Below, piece after piece: positions 1 to 7,397 of a stretch of DNA of 22,965 bases. A program made the translations under genes and the position numbers. This DNA comes from Candidatus Aminicenantota bacterium (GTDB lineage Bacteria > Acidobacteriota > B3-B38 > Guanabaribacteriales > B3-B38), in NCBI GenBank assembly GCA_029880275.1, contig JAOUOQ010000009.1, positions 1 through 22,965 of the forward strand. The letters run 5' to 3'. The notes under the pieces are model-generated. The model did no database searches. It saw nothing but the letters and a program-made list of their open reading frames with translations, and was not told the DNA's origin. The first letter of the stretch is position 1, and each line of letters begins with the position of its first letter.

Positions 1-863
1 GTTCCTGTAACTTCATAAACCGCTTTAACATTGTCCACCTGATGGGGGCGGGCTACCTGAGGGGGAAGGTTGCTCACATTATAACTGATGACCCGCTCGT
101 AAGCAGCGTCGGAATCCGAGGTGATGACCCCGTAATTTCCCTTAACCCGGGGAGCCAGCCATTGGGAAGTCTTCTCGTCAGGGGGGACATATCCTATTTT
201 CGCTCCCATCTCCACCGCCATATTGCACAGCACCATCCTGCCGGCGATGCTCATATTCTCTATGGTCGGTCCGCAGAACTCCACTGCCCGGTAAAGTGCA
301 CCGTCGGCTCCCAGCTCTCCAATAATGTAAAGAATAAGATCCTTGGCGGAGACCCACGGGAGGAAAGTCCCCTCTACCTCTATGCGGTAAGTCTCGGGAA
401 CTCTGAGCCAGAGGTGGTCGGTCGCCCAGAGAACCGCCGCCTCGCTTCTTCCTATTCCCGTGGCAAAGGCGCCAAATGCCCCATAAGTGGTGGTGTGGGA
501 GTCGCTGCCGAGAATCAGTGTACCGGGGAAAGCAAAGCCTCTTTCGGGCAGTACCTGGTGGCAGATGCCCGTCCCTACATCATAGAAGCCCTTTATTCCC
601 TGCTTCGTGACGAATTCCCGTATCTCTTTATGGTTGAGAGCATACTTCTCGTTAGCCGCCGGAACGCAGTGGTCTAAAACTATCACAATCTTGTCCGGGT
701 TCACCACCTTATTCCTGCCCAGCTGCTGGAAAATCCTTGAGATGGCGGCAGTATTATCGTGGGACAGAATCCTGTTGGGGGTAACGGTGACTATCTCGCC
801 TGCAACAACCTTATCTTTACCCGATTTCTTTGCCAGAACCTTTTCGGCGAAGGTAAATCCCAT
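1..863 (-). CDS. Aconitase/3-isopropylmalate dehydratase large subunit, partial (C-terminus outside window)
   Basis: The reverse strand reads from an ATG at 863 to the window edge, giving 287 residues of a protein usually about 420 long. It starts MGFTFAEKVLAKKSG, as in the LeuC/HacA/short-aconitase family, and has the family signature GSDSHTTTYGAFGAFATGIG near residue 120. The visible part ends at DNVKAVYEVTGT, just before the segment that would carry GxCTN and the three [4Fe-4S] cysteines, so cluster binding cannot be checked. An AGGAG sequence sits 5 bases before the ATG. The gene follows the HD-domain gene by 23 bases and is last in the sucC-sucD-citrate lyase unit. Family members dehydrate and rehydrate citrate, isopropylmalate or homocitrate. 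Next to a citrate-cleaving set, the aconitase reaction (citrate to isocitrate) is the best inference, but LeuC is not excluded by sequence. The small (LeuD-type) subunit would have to lie further left. Confidence 0.9.
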   Translation of the reverse strand, partial: MGFTFAEKVLAKKSGKDKVVAGEIVTVTPNRILSHDNTAAISRIFQQLGRNKVVNPDKIVIVLDHCVPAANEKYALNHKEIREFVTKQGIKGFYDVGTGICHQVLPERGFAFPGTLILGSDSHTTTYGAFGAFATGIGRSEAAVLWATDHLWLRVPETYRIEVEGTFLPWVSAKDLILYIIGELGADGALYRAVEFCGPTIENMSIAGRMVLCNMAVEMGAKIGYVPPDEKTSQWLAPRVKGNYGVITSDSDAAYERVISYNVSNLPPQVARPHQVDNVKAVYEVTG

Positions 864-886
864 GGCTCCTCCGTTTAAAAGATAAA

Positions 887-1420
887 TTATAGCCTGAAGG
901 GGTCGAAGTTGAGGAAGTCGGCGTAGTGCACTATTATGGCTTCCACTGAGTGCCGGACACCCTCCCCCTCCTTGGAGTGGACGGCGATGATGTGGAGAAC
1001 CTCGTCGGGGATTCCTTCCTCGAAACAGAGTCCCACCCCGGAAAAGGGATGGCGAAGGAAAGCGCCTGACCTGCTCTGGATGAATTTTCCCTTCTCTTCG
1101 GTGTATTCCAGGAGCTTACCGATATCGTGGAGCAGAGCACCGGCAATCAGGTAATCTTTATTAACCTTTAGCTTATCACCATAGACCTCGCTAAAAGCCT
1201 CGGCCACCTTAATACAGACCCTGGTTACCGCCCGTATATGGTCCTTAAAGCTTATGGGAGTATCGGGAATCATCAGGGTAAAAGGGATTCTCTCCAGGTC
1301 GCTCACCTCCCAGTTGCCGCGGCGAAGAGCTTTCTCCCATACATTAAGTGTCTTCTCCCGCAGCGCGGAATCTGCAATCAGCTTGAATTCGGGTATTGAA
1401 TGGAGCAATTCATTCTTCAT
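887..1420 (-). CDS. HD-domain metal-dependent phosphohydrolase
   Basis: A 177-residue protein with the metal-binding pattern of the HD superfamily: H61 (in FKDHI), H98-D99 (in ALLHDIGKLLEY), H124, H148 and D168 (in HYADF). The H...HD...H...H...D order and the HDIG-type sequence point to a phosphohydrolase acting on a nucleotide or other phosphate ester; the substrate cannot be read. No second catalytic domain, signal peptide or membrane segment is visible. The start is supported by AAGGAGAA upstream of the ATG. It lies between the citrate-synthase-like gene (18 bases upstream) and the aconitase-type gene (23 bases downstream), so it is almost certainly co-transcribed with them. Why a phosphohydrolase sits inside a citrate operon is unclear: hydrolysis of a regulatory nucleotide or a damaged CoA/nucleotide intermediate are guesses only. 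Confidence 0.85.
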   Translation of the reverse strand: MKNELLHSIPEFKLIADSALREKTLNVWEKALRRGNWEVSDLERIPFTLMIPDTPISFKDHIRAVTRVCIKVAEAFSEVYGDKLKVNKDYLIAGALLHDIGKLLEYTEEKGKFIQSRSGAFLRHPFSGVGLCFEEGIPDEVLHIIAVHSKEGEGVRHSVEAIIVHYADFLNFDPFRL

Positions 1421-1438
1421 ATATAGTGTTTCTCCTTT

Positions 1439-2218
1439 TCAGGGTAGAGTTCTCTCCGAGGGTCCATCGTACTCGTGGTCGGTGGGGTGAATCCTTCTCA
1501 TCGGTCGCTGACGGGTTTTTTCCTCGTGGATGTGCGCTGTTAAACCAGCCACCCTGGCTATGATGAAAAAGATGTTGGCTATCTCAGGAGGAATACCTAT
1601 CTCGCACAAAAGTGAGCCTATGGCTCCATCGACATTTATGGGAAGCTGTTTCCCCAGGGAGCGAGACAGCGCCTCCTCCAGGGCTTTTGCCATCTGCACA
1701 TGCTTGCCGGCAATTCCCAGCTCGGAGGCTAACTTATATAACTTAGCTGTGCGAGGGTCTTTGGTGTGAATCCGATGCCCAAAACCCAGTATCCTCTTCC
1801 TTTTCTCCCGGTATTCCTCCACCAGTTCCTCGGCAACCTCAGAGGGAGAGCGATTGCTCTCTTCCATCCTTGTGACCCCCTCTAAAACGACCCTCATGCA
1901 CCCCTCAACTGCCCCGCCGTGGAGATGGGTTATGGCTAATATCCCGCTGGCAAGGGATGCGTTGAGAGGAGCCCCGGTGGAGGCTACGGTGAGCGCAGCG
2001 AGGGTCGATGGGGGGGTAGCCCCGTGGTCGATGGAAGCTACCAGGATAGCATCAATCAACCTTCCTACCTTCTCCGGGGGAAACTCTCCGGTGAGGGTTA
2101 AATAGATTGCTTGACTGAAAGAGACTTTCCCCATCAGCTCGTCTATCCGATACCCCCTGAGAAGGAGCTTGTTAGGCTCTACTTTGGTGATGGCGGTTTT
2201 CCAATGTAATTCTTCCAT
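1439..2218 (-). CDS. ccl: Citryl-CoA lyase / short citrate-synthase-family protein
   Basis: A 259-residue citrate-synthase fold protein, far shorter than normal citrate synthase (about 370-430), matching the size of Hydrogenobacter-type citryl-CoA lyase. The three catalytic residues are present: H100 (THLHGGA), H148 (GFGHRIH) and D197 (INVDGAIG). The Asp motif is NVDGxIG, as in the lyase domain of ATP-citrate lyase, rather than the NVDFYSG type of true citrate synthases; GLTAHIHEE near 225 matches the GxxGHxxxQ/E segment of the same domain. Expected reaction: citryl-CoA to acetyl-CoA plus oxaloacetate, working after the ligase encoded by the two preceding genes. AGGAG precedes the ATG. It follows sucD by 56 bases. 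The alternative is a minimal citrate synthase working in the oxidative direction; the motif and the adjacent CoA-ligase genes favour the lyase. Confidence 0.8.
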   Translation of the reverse strand: MEELHWKTAITKVEPNKLLLRGYRIDELMGKVSFSQAIYLTLTGEFPPEKVGRLIDAILVASIDHGATPPSTLAALTVASTGAPLNASLASGILAITHLHGGAVEGCMRVVLEGVTRMEESNRSPSEVAEELVEEYREKRKRILGFGHRIHTKDPRTAKLYKLASELGIAGKHVQMAKALEEALSRSLGKQLPINVDGAIGSLLCEIGIPPEIANIFFIIARVAGLTAHIHEEKTRQRPMRRIHPTDHEYDGPSERTLP

Positions 2219-2274
2219 TATGGGCTCCTAATATATTGTTCAATAAGGCTATATATAAAAATCATCCTGTCTTA

Positions 2275-3177
2275 TCAGGATATTGACCGAAGCGCCTTTT
2301 TGGTGACTGCGGGAATATCGCCAAAGTTATCCACTACATACGCTCCCACTTCCTTCAATCGCTTCACCTTATCCTGATAAGTCCCCCGCCCTCCCTCAAT
2401 GATAGCCCCGGCATGGGAAAAGCGGGTGCCCTCTTTGGCAGCCGCTCCTCCAATGAAGGCGACCAAAGGCTTGGTAAATTTCCCCTCGGCAATGAGCTCG
2501 GCGACCTGCTCTTCTTGAGAGCCGCCGATTTCGCCGAACATAACCACCGCTTTGGTTTGCTCGTCCTCCTGGAAGAGCTTTACGATCTCAGAGTGCGGGA
2601 GTCCCACTATCACATCCCCGCCGACATGAACTATGGTGGACTGCCCTATTCCCTGTTTGTTGAGATAGTAAGCTATGGAGGTGGTTATACCACCGCTGCG
2701 GGAGGTAACTCCCACCTCCCCCGGACTGAACCACTGCCTGGCAAACTCTGCCCGCCCTCCGATCATCCCTACGATTGCCTTTCCGGGACTGCACAGCCCA
2801 AGGGTATTGGGACCAACAAACTTTACCCCTCGCCTTGTGGCTTCCTGGTCAATCTCCAGAACATCATATATGGGGACGCGGTCGGGCACAATGACCAATA
2901 GCTTAATTCCCGCCTCCATTGCCTCTAAGGCTGCACCTTTCACCAGAGGAGCGGGGACGAAAATTGCGCTCACATCAATAGAACCTTCCTTTTCCAGAGC
3001 TTCTTCGGCGGTATCGAAAACCGGAACTCCCTGAATCTCCTGCCCCCCTTTTCCAGGTGTACATCCGGCTACAATCCTGGTGCCGTATTCCTGCATGAGC
3101 CTGGTGCGCACCATCCCTTCCCGACCGGTTATCCCCTGCACTAATACCTTTTTGTGCTCATCTATTAAAATAGCCAT
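2275..3177 (-). CDS. sucD: CoA-ligase alpha subunit (SucD family), probable citryl-CoA synthetase small subunit
   Basis: A 300-residue protein with an N-terminal CoA-binding Rossmann fold (VLVQGITGREG, residues 11-21) and a C-terminal ligase domain. The phosphorylated histidine is H255 in FSHAGAIIEGGRGT, and GEIGGSQEEQ (215-224) is the usual ligase-domain motif. Residues 159-163 read SRSGG, as in ATP-citrate lyase, where succinyl-CoA synthetases usually have SxSGTLxYE. This favours citrate over succinate, but only weakly. Its start codon overlaps the stop of the beta-subunit gene by one base (TAATG), a sign of translational coupling and equimolar subunits. Product: half of an alpha/beta ATP-dependent CoA ligase in the cytoplasm. 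It could still be ordinary succinyl-CoA synthetase; the symbol is a family name only. Confidence 0.85.
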   Translation of the reverse strand: MAILIDEHKKVLVQGITGREGMVRTRLMQEYGTRIVAGCTPGKGGQEIQGVPVFDTAEEALEKEGSIDVSAIFVPAPLVKGAALEAMEAGIKLLVIVPDRVPIYDVLEIDQEATRRGVKFVGPNTLGLCSPGKAIVGMIGGRAEFARQWFSPGEVGVTSRSGGITTSIAYYLNKQGIGQSTIVHVGGDVIVGLPHSEIVKLFQEDEQTKAVVMFGEIGGSQEEQVAELIAEGKFTKPLVAFIGGAAAKEGTRFSHAGAIIEGGRGTYQDKVKRLKEVGAYVVDNFGDIPAVTKKALRSIS

Positions 3178-4727
3178 TATAGCATCCTCTCTCTACGATA
3201 ATCTTCCAGCTCCGGAATGGGTAACAGGATGGAAATAGCCTGGTTTCCGTGAAAGCGGCACGCCAACTCGCATGCCAGGCACTCAATGCATCCCCCTTTC
3301 TTCGCTTCCTCGGTGGTAATGGCTAATACTGCTTTCTCGCCTTCTATTTTTAGAATCTTTGGAATACACTCCTTAACACAGACCTTACTCTGGCAGGCAA
3401 GGCATTGGGAGTGGTCAATGCGAAGCGTACCGGTCAGGGTGTCAAACGAGTAAAGGTCTCCTTGAGGCGACCCTTTACTCTGAGCCGCTGGGGGTGAGGG
3501 TTTGACTTTATGCTTGCTCAGCAGCTTCTCAAGGCGAGAGACGCAGAAATCGGGCGTATCGTCCCTTCCATAGCCTTCCACCGGGGCGTGGAGGTCTTTG
3601 GTGTAAGTTTGTATAATCTCTATCGCCTTCTCCTCGGAGTTCCCTCCCAGACGGATCACCGCCGGAATAGAGAGGTTCTCCTCAAGGAAGGCTTTCACCA
3701 GCCCTCGGGCAGAATGGAACTGCTCCTGGCTGGCTACCCCGGAGCCCGAGGCGAAATAGCCATCGATATTGGATTGAGAGAGGATTATTTTGGCTGCCCG
3801 ATAAACCTTGGAAGCCGGCGGATTGCCGCTGGTGTCGCAGAAATTAGCCAGTTTATAGCCACGTTTCAACAGGGCATCCATGGACATCATAGAGCCACCA
3901 CCTCCGGCTCCGTGGAACCCTATATACCCCTCGTCTTTGTTAAAGTCCTCTGTTAGCTGAATAAAATAAAAGGTTCCCCGAAAGTCCCCCTCTTCCACCT
4001 TATAAGCGATTTTCTCCAGCGGGGTGGCGGGTCGGTCGAGCTCCCGGGCAATCTCAATTCCAAGCTCCGGATGGCGGAATACCGCGTAGTCATCGATGGC
4101 TATGCGGCAATCGGCGGCTATCACATCGCCCGACCTGGTGACTACCAGTGGATTGAGCTCAGCCGAGCGGGCTTCATATTGCCTAGCTAATTGATATAAC
4201 CTGGTTAAGACTGTTCCCACCTTAAGCTGAAGCCCGCCTGTGAGACCGGTTTGTCTGACCAGGTTGCGCGCCTGATAGTCCCGCAGACCGCTGAATACAT
4301 TTATCTGTCTAAAGGCAATTTGCGAGGGGTATTGGCGGGCAATTTCCTCAATGCCGGTTCCCCCTTTGGAGCTAAAGATAGCCACCGGGCCTCTCTTCTG
4401 GTCGTCAATTATGATACTGGCAAAGAACTCCCGCTCAATATCCAGCTTCTCCTCAACCAGCACCTTCTCAACGGTGACCCCTTTGAATTTTCTGCCCAGA
4501 ATATCGGCAGCACACTGCTGCGCCTCCTGAGGCGAGGCGGCAAATTTTATCCCTCCCAGTGCTGCCCTTCCGGTGACCCAGGCCTGGGCTTTTATCACCA
4601 CGGGGCAGTCGAGCTTCTCAGCTATCTCCTTTGCCTCCTGAGGAGTGGAAGCTACCCCTCCCCGGGGTATGGGAATCTTCCGTGTCTTTAAAAGCTCCTT
4701 TCCTTGATACTCATATAAGCGAGCCAC
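3177..4727 (-). CDS. sucC: CoA-ligase beta subunit (SucC family) with C-terminal 2[4Fe-4S] ferredoxin domain
   Basis: A 516-residue protein: an ATP-grasp SucC-type ligase over roughly residues 1-405 (MARLYEYQGKELL start; AELNPLVV near 189; GAGGGGSMMSMD near 273), a Pro/Ser/Gln-rich linker (about 407-425), and a C-terminal domain with two clusters of four cysteines: C442-x2-C-x4-C-x3-C454 and C480-x2-C-x2-C-x3-C490. Normal SucC is about 390 residues and has no ferredoxin domain. I chose the GTG at 4727 because AGGAGG at 4738-4743 lies 10 bases before it; an upstream GTG at 4736 would be only one base from that site. It is first in the unit, 60-70 bases after a good promoter. The ligase likely makes citryl-CoA (or succinyl-CoA). 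The ferredoxin tail may tether the enzyme to an electron-transfer partner or sense redox state; this is inference. Confidence 0.85.
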   Translation of the reverse strand: MARLYEYQGKELLKTRKIPIPRGGVASTPQEAKEIAEKLDCPVVIKAQAWVTGRAALGGIKFAASPQEAQQCAADILGRKFKGVTVEKVLVEEKLDIEREFFASIIIDDQKRGPVAIFSSKGGTGIEEIARQYPSQIAFRQINVFSGLRDYQARNLVRQTGLTGGLQLKVGTVLTRLYQLARQYEARSAELNPLVVTRSGDVIAADCRIAIDDYAVFRHPELGIEIARELDRPATPLEKIAYKVEEGDFRGTFYFIQLTEDFNKDEGYIGFHGAGGGGSMMSMDALLKRGYKLANFCDTSGNPPASKVYRAAKIILSQSNIDGYFASGSGVASQEQFHSARGLVKAFLEENLSIPAVIRLGGNSEEKAIEIIQTYTKDLHAPVEGYGRDDTPDFCVSRLEKLLSKHKVKPSPPAAQSKGSPQGDLYSFDTLTGTLRIDHSQCLACQSKVCVKECIPKILKIEGEKAVLAITTEEAKKGGCIECLACELACRFHGNQAISILLPIPELEDYRRERML

Positions 4728-4797
4728 TAAAACCACACCTCCTGCTCTTGATAGTCATGTTAACATCAGCTTTCTGTCATACTAAAGAAGCTTTCTT

Positions 4798-4826
4798 ATT
4801 TTAACGAAAAAAAGAGGAGAACTCAA
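4798..4826 (-). promoter_or_regulatory. Sigma70-type promoter of the citrate/CoA-ligase unit
   Basis: On the minus strand, TTGAGT (-35, 4821-4826) and TAAAAT (-10, 4798-4803) are separated by exactly 17 bases. Transcription would begin about 60 bases upstream of the sucC GTG at 4727. It lies in the 131-base gap after the DUF72 gene, the only plausible place for a start of this five-gene unit. Confidence 0.6.
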
Positions 4827-4858
4827 GATAATCCGCAGCTAAATGGAGGCGGTCATTA

Positions 4859-5575
4859 TTATTGGATGGAGCAGCATTGCAGGAAGCGAAGGGCATCTTC
4901 ATACATCGATAAGTTGTTGAAAAGGAAGTAGTTTGTCTCCGAAGAAGTGCAGTTCTCTTTGAGAAAGAGGAGGTCTGCGTCGGTATATCTATAGCTATAC
5001 CCTCCCTTCCCGTGCAGGCGCAGATAGCCTATCTCCCCCGTCTCGGGCTTTGCCAGGAAAGGGTCGAGGCAGGGGATAAGGTCTAGCTCCAGGCATAGCG
5101 CCCTCACTTCTGCTTCCTTCCACTCACCCCTGGGTTCCCAGATTAAGCGGTAGCTCTTCCGGTTTATTTGGCTGAAGAAGCTGCGCATGTTCTCCATATG
5201 CTCGGCAGTAGGCGTAAAGCTGGGAGGGGTCTGGAAGACAACCAACCTGGCTTGCAGGATATTGGCAGCGGCTTCGGTCTCCTCCCAAGCCTGATATACC
5301 TCATTGGTCGGTTTAAAGAAGCCGTAATTTTTCTTCAAAGATTCCGGTATGGGCTTCTTCAGGCGGCGGTAGGTGGGGCTGGATGTTTGATGGGTAATTA
5401 GCTGCCACACTTTGAGGGTGAATTCAAACTCGAAAGGGACTTCTTCCCGCCACCTTCTCACAGTTCCAGGCTGTGGGAGTTGATAAAAGGTCTGCTGAAC
5501 CTCCACCACATTGAACTGCTTGACATAGGAATCCCGCTTGACGGGGAAACCACAGCACCCGACCTTTACCATCAT
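4859..5575 (-). CDS. DUF72 (YecE-like) family protein
   Basis: A DUF72 TIM-barrel protein of 238 residues from the ATG at 5575. Visible signatures are VKVGCCGFP at the N-terminus, FEFTLKVWQLITH, IWEPRGEW and YLRLHGKGGYSYRY, and the terminal NNLSMYEDALRF (usual form: xNNxxxGxAxxNA). The reading frame is open to a TTG at 5611, but the ATG at 5575 has GAGGTG seven bases upstream and puts the conserved glycines at the family's usual distance from the N-terminus. The function of DUF72 is unknown; the fold resembles xylose-isomerase-like barrels. The gene follows amzA closely and is probably translated from the same message. No membrane segment or signal peptide is seen. Confidence 0.85.
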   Translation of the reverse strand: MMVKVGCCGFPVKRDSYVKQFNVVEVQQTFYQLPQPGTVRRWREEVPFEFEFTLKVWQLITHQTSSPTYRRLKKPIPESLKKNYGFFKPTNEVYQAWEETEAAANILQARLVVFQTPPSFTPTAEHMENMRSFFSQINRKSYRLIWEPRGEWKEAEVRALCLELDLIPCLDPFLAKPETGEIGYLRLHGKGGYSYRYTDADLLFLKENCTSSETNYFLFNNLSMYEDALRFLQCCSIQ

Positions 5576-5612
5576 ATCCGGACACCTCATTTGCCGAAGG
5601 GGTTTACGCAAT

Positions 5613-6161
5613 TCATCGTTCTGGAGACCTCAGCATCTGCAGATTATCTTCGAGCTCTTGCTGGCATCGTTTGCAGAAGCGATCGCTTTTAATATCGGTA
5701 TCCCTCAGGCTGTTGGAGAAGTGCATTACGCACTTTGTATTATAGCAATGCCGCAGACCATAGGTATGACCCAGCTCATGGACCGCCTCCTTGGTCGTCC
5801 GCAGGAGGAACAAGGCTTTAGCCGACGCAAGACCGTAGAATTCCTGATGCAGCCGGCAGAGGGATATCAGGGCTACTCTACCTGGAAGGTCTGCCTGCCC
5901 GAAGACGAAGTTTAAGGGGCTGACATATAAATCTACCTCGGTTATCCCCAGAAGCCTCTCTCCTTGAGGGGGACGATATGTTTGCAGTCGATGGAGGATG
6001 ACCTCGGAGTTGTACTGCCTCCGCCTGACATGGTAAGCCTCGGAGGGAATCCCCACTGCTTTGAGCGAAGCACAGGGAAGCGAGAAAGTCCGGGAGAGCG
6101 AGGGGATGAGATGCTCTAAAACATAGGGTTCGATCTCACCTATCGGTAACAGATAAAGCAT
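5613..6161 (-). CDS. amzA: Archaemetzincin family zinc metalloprotease
   Basis: A small metzincin with the complete archaemetzincin signature: H-E-x-x-H-x-x-G-x-x-H (AVHELGHTYGLRH), followed directly by Cys, a second Cys four residues on, the Met-turn-like CVMHFSNSL and a C-terminal CKRC pair, which together bind a second, structural zinc. RRRQYNS and LNFVFGQADLPGR also match the family. Length is 182 residues from the ATG at 6161, whose MLYLLPIGEIEP aligns with the usual family N-terminus. Earlier in-frame starts exist (ATG 6188, TTG 6197), but a TATAAT box overlaps them, which would leave them outside the message. No strong Shine-Dalgarno site is seen. Family members are aminopeptidase-like; the substrate is unknown. 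No signal peptide, so it is cytoplasmic. Archaemetzincins are common in archaea and scattered in bacteria. Confidence 0.88.
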   Translation of the reverse strand: MLYLLPIGEIEPYVLEHLIPSLSRTFSLPCASLKAVGIPSEAYHVRRRQYNSEVILHRLQTYRPPQGERLLGITEVDLYVSPLNFVFGQADLPGRVALISLCRLHQEFYGLASAKALFLLRTTKEAVHELGHTYGLRHCYNTKCVMHFSNSLRDTDIKSDRFCKRCQQELEDNLQMLRSPER

Positions 6162-6186
6162 TTTCTTTTTGTTTTTATCTCTCAAC

Positions 6187-6216
6187 ATTATATCCAAAAT
6201 AGCTTTGTTTTGCGAA
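6187..6216 (-). promoter_or_regulatory. Promoter of amzA-DUF72
   Basis: A perfect TATAAT (-10) is read on the minus strand at 6187-6192, with TTCGCA (4 of 6 matches) 18 bases upstream at 6211-6216. The predicted transcript start near 6180 falls just ahead of the amzA ATG at 6161 and supports that start over the upstream codons. Confidence 0.5.
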
Positions 6217-6274
6217 CAGGGCTTAAGTCTTTGAAAATAATAGCAATATTTTTAAAGGCTTATTCTCTTCTCTG

Positions 6275-7384
6275 TTACCACAAAAGATGGACATTGCCGA
6301 TTCTTACCCTCTGGAGTCCCATCTCTTGGGCCGCTCTGAGGCAGCGTTCCGCCTGGGTGCGAGAGGTGTGTGGAAGGTCGGAGAAGAAGAACTGGGGATG
6401 AAACGCAAGCAGGGCGTAGGGTATGGAGGGGTTGCATTGGCTGATGAACCTGGCAATACCTCTGACTTCCTCCTCGTCTATATACCTTGGAACCATGAGG
6501 GTGCTGGCGATGAGAAGCGGAGGGTCTAGTCTCTGCTCAATCAACGAGCACAGCCTTCTGAAGTTGGCTAATGTCTGCGTATTGGAGACACCGGTCAAGG
6601 CTCTGTGGACCCCTTCATCCCAGGCTTTTAAATCAAATTTCACACACCCTCCGCTGCTGAGGCTCAATTCAGCCGCCCGGTCGAGGAGGCGAGGATTCAT
6701 GCTCCCGTTGGTCTCCCAGCATATACGCACTATCTTCCCCCGGGCGCGGGAGCGGGCGATTCTGGAAACCTCCAGGGCGTGGACGATTTGAGGAGTGGGG
6801 TCACCGCCGAAGTAGCAGATGCACGAGGTTCTGTCATCCACCTGAGAGGCTAACTCCTCTGCGGTGGTGGGCGAGGCTGGGGTCAGGCGCTGGCGATAGT
6901 GCCAGTTCTGGCAGAAGAGGCAGTTGAAGGAGCAGGCATTATAAAATACCGCCAGGTTCTTATATCCATACTCAGGACCATCGGCATAGGAGAACTCCGG
7001 ATAGCCGGCGCTACTTCCGGCAGGACAGACCCAGTCGGCGACACAGTTAGTGGGCAGAGGGTCCCAGTACCAGTCCACCGATGCGGCTCTCCTCTGACTC
7101 CACAAAGGTCGGAGCTTCCCCTCTCTGTTCTCCCTGATGCCGCAAAATCCCTTTTCCCCAATCCCGATGCGGCACTGGTTGATGCAGATATTACATCTCA
7201 CACCGCCTTCGGTGCGCGGCGGCTGCGGGGGGAGTTCAAATTTAGCTCGGCTCTCGGAGTGAAGCTTCCGAATGTGAGGGAGAAGTCGGGGAAATTCATT
7301 TCTCAGGCACTGATAGCACAGCCTGAGAAAAGAGGAGATGGTGCTCTCCTCTTTACCGCAATTTATACATTTAGTCTTTTTCAA
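6275..7384 (-). CDS. Radical SAM protein, PflA/AmrS-like, with N-terminal cysteine motifs
   Basis: A 369-residue radical SAM protein. C151-x3-C155-x2-C158 (NACSFNCLFCQNW) binds the SAM-cleaving [4Fe-4S] cluster; CYFGGDPTP (GGDP motif) and ICWETNGS follow as in the COG1180/COG1313 activase-like group. Before the core are a two-CxxC zinc-ribbon-like start (C6, C9, C23, C26) and a C64-x2-C-x3-C-x9-C81 motif like the one at the start of AmrS proteins. The frame is open back to 7465, but that start would overlap the preceding gene by 68 bases. The TTG at 7384 has AAAGGA nine bases upstream, begins at the zinc motif, and lies 13 bases after the amrS stop, so I prefer it. It may activate a glycyl radical enzyme or modify an unidentified partner; the substrate cannot be read. 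Confidence 0.8.
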   Translation of the reverse strand: MKKTKCINCGKEESTISSFLRLCYQCLRNEFPRLLPHIRKLHSESRAKFELPPQPPRTEGGVRCNICINQCRIGIGEKGFCGIRENREGKLRPLWSQRRAASVDWYWDPLPTNCVADWVCPAGSSAGYPEFSYADGPEYGYKNLAVFYNACSFNCLFCQNWHYRQRLTPASPTTAEELASQVDDRTSCICYFGGDPTPQIVHALEVSRIARSRARGKIVRICWETNGSMNPRLLDRAAELSLSSGGCVKFDLKAWDEGVHRALTGVSNTQTLANFRRLCSLIEQRLDPPLLIASTLMVPRYIDEEEVRGIARFISQCNPSIPYALLAFHPQFFFSDLPHTSRTQAERCLRAAQEMGLQRVRIGNVHLLW

Positions 7385-7397
7385 AAGGCGAGGTCCT

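Noticed and set aside
1..877. Open plus-strand frames at the left end
   Set aside because: They are the complement of the aconitase-type gene, which has clear family motifs on the minus strand.
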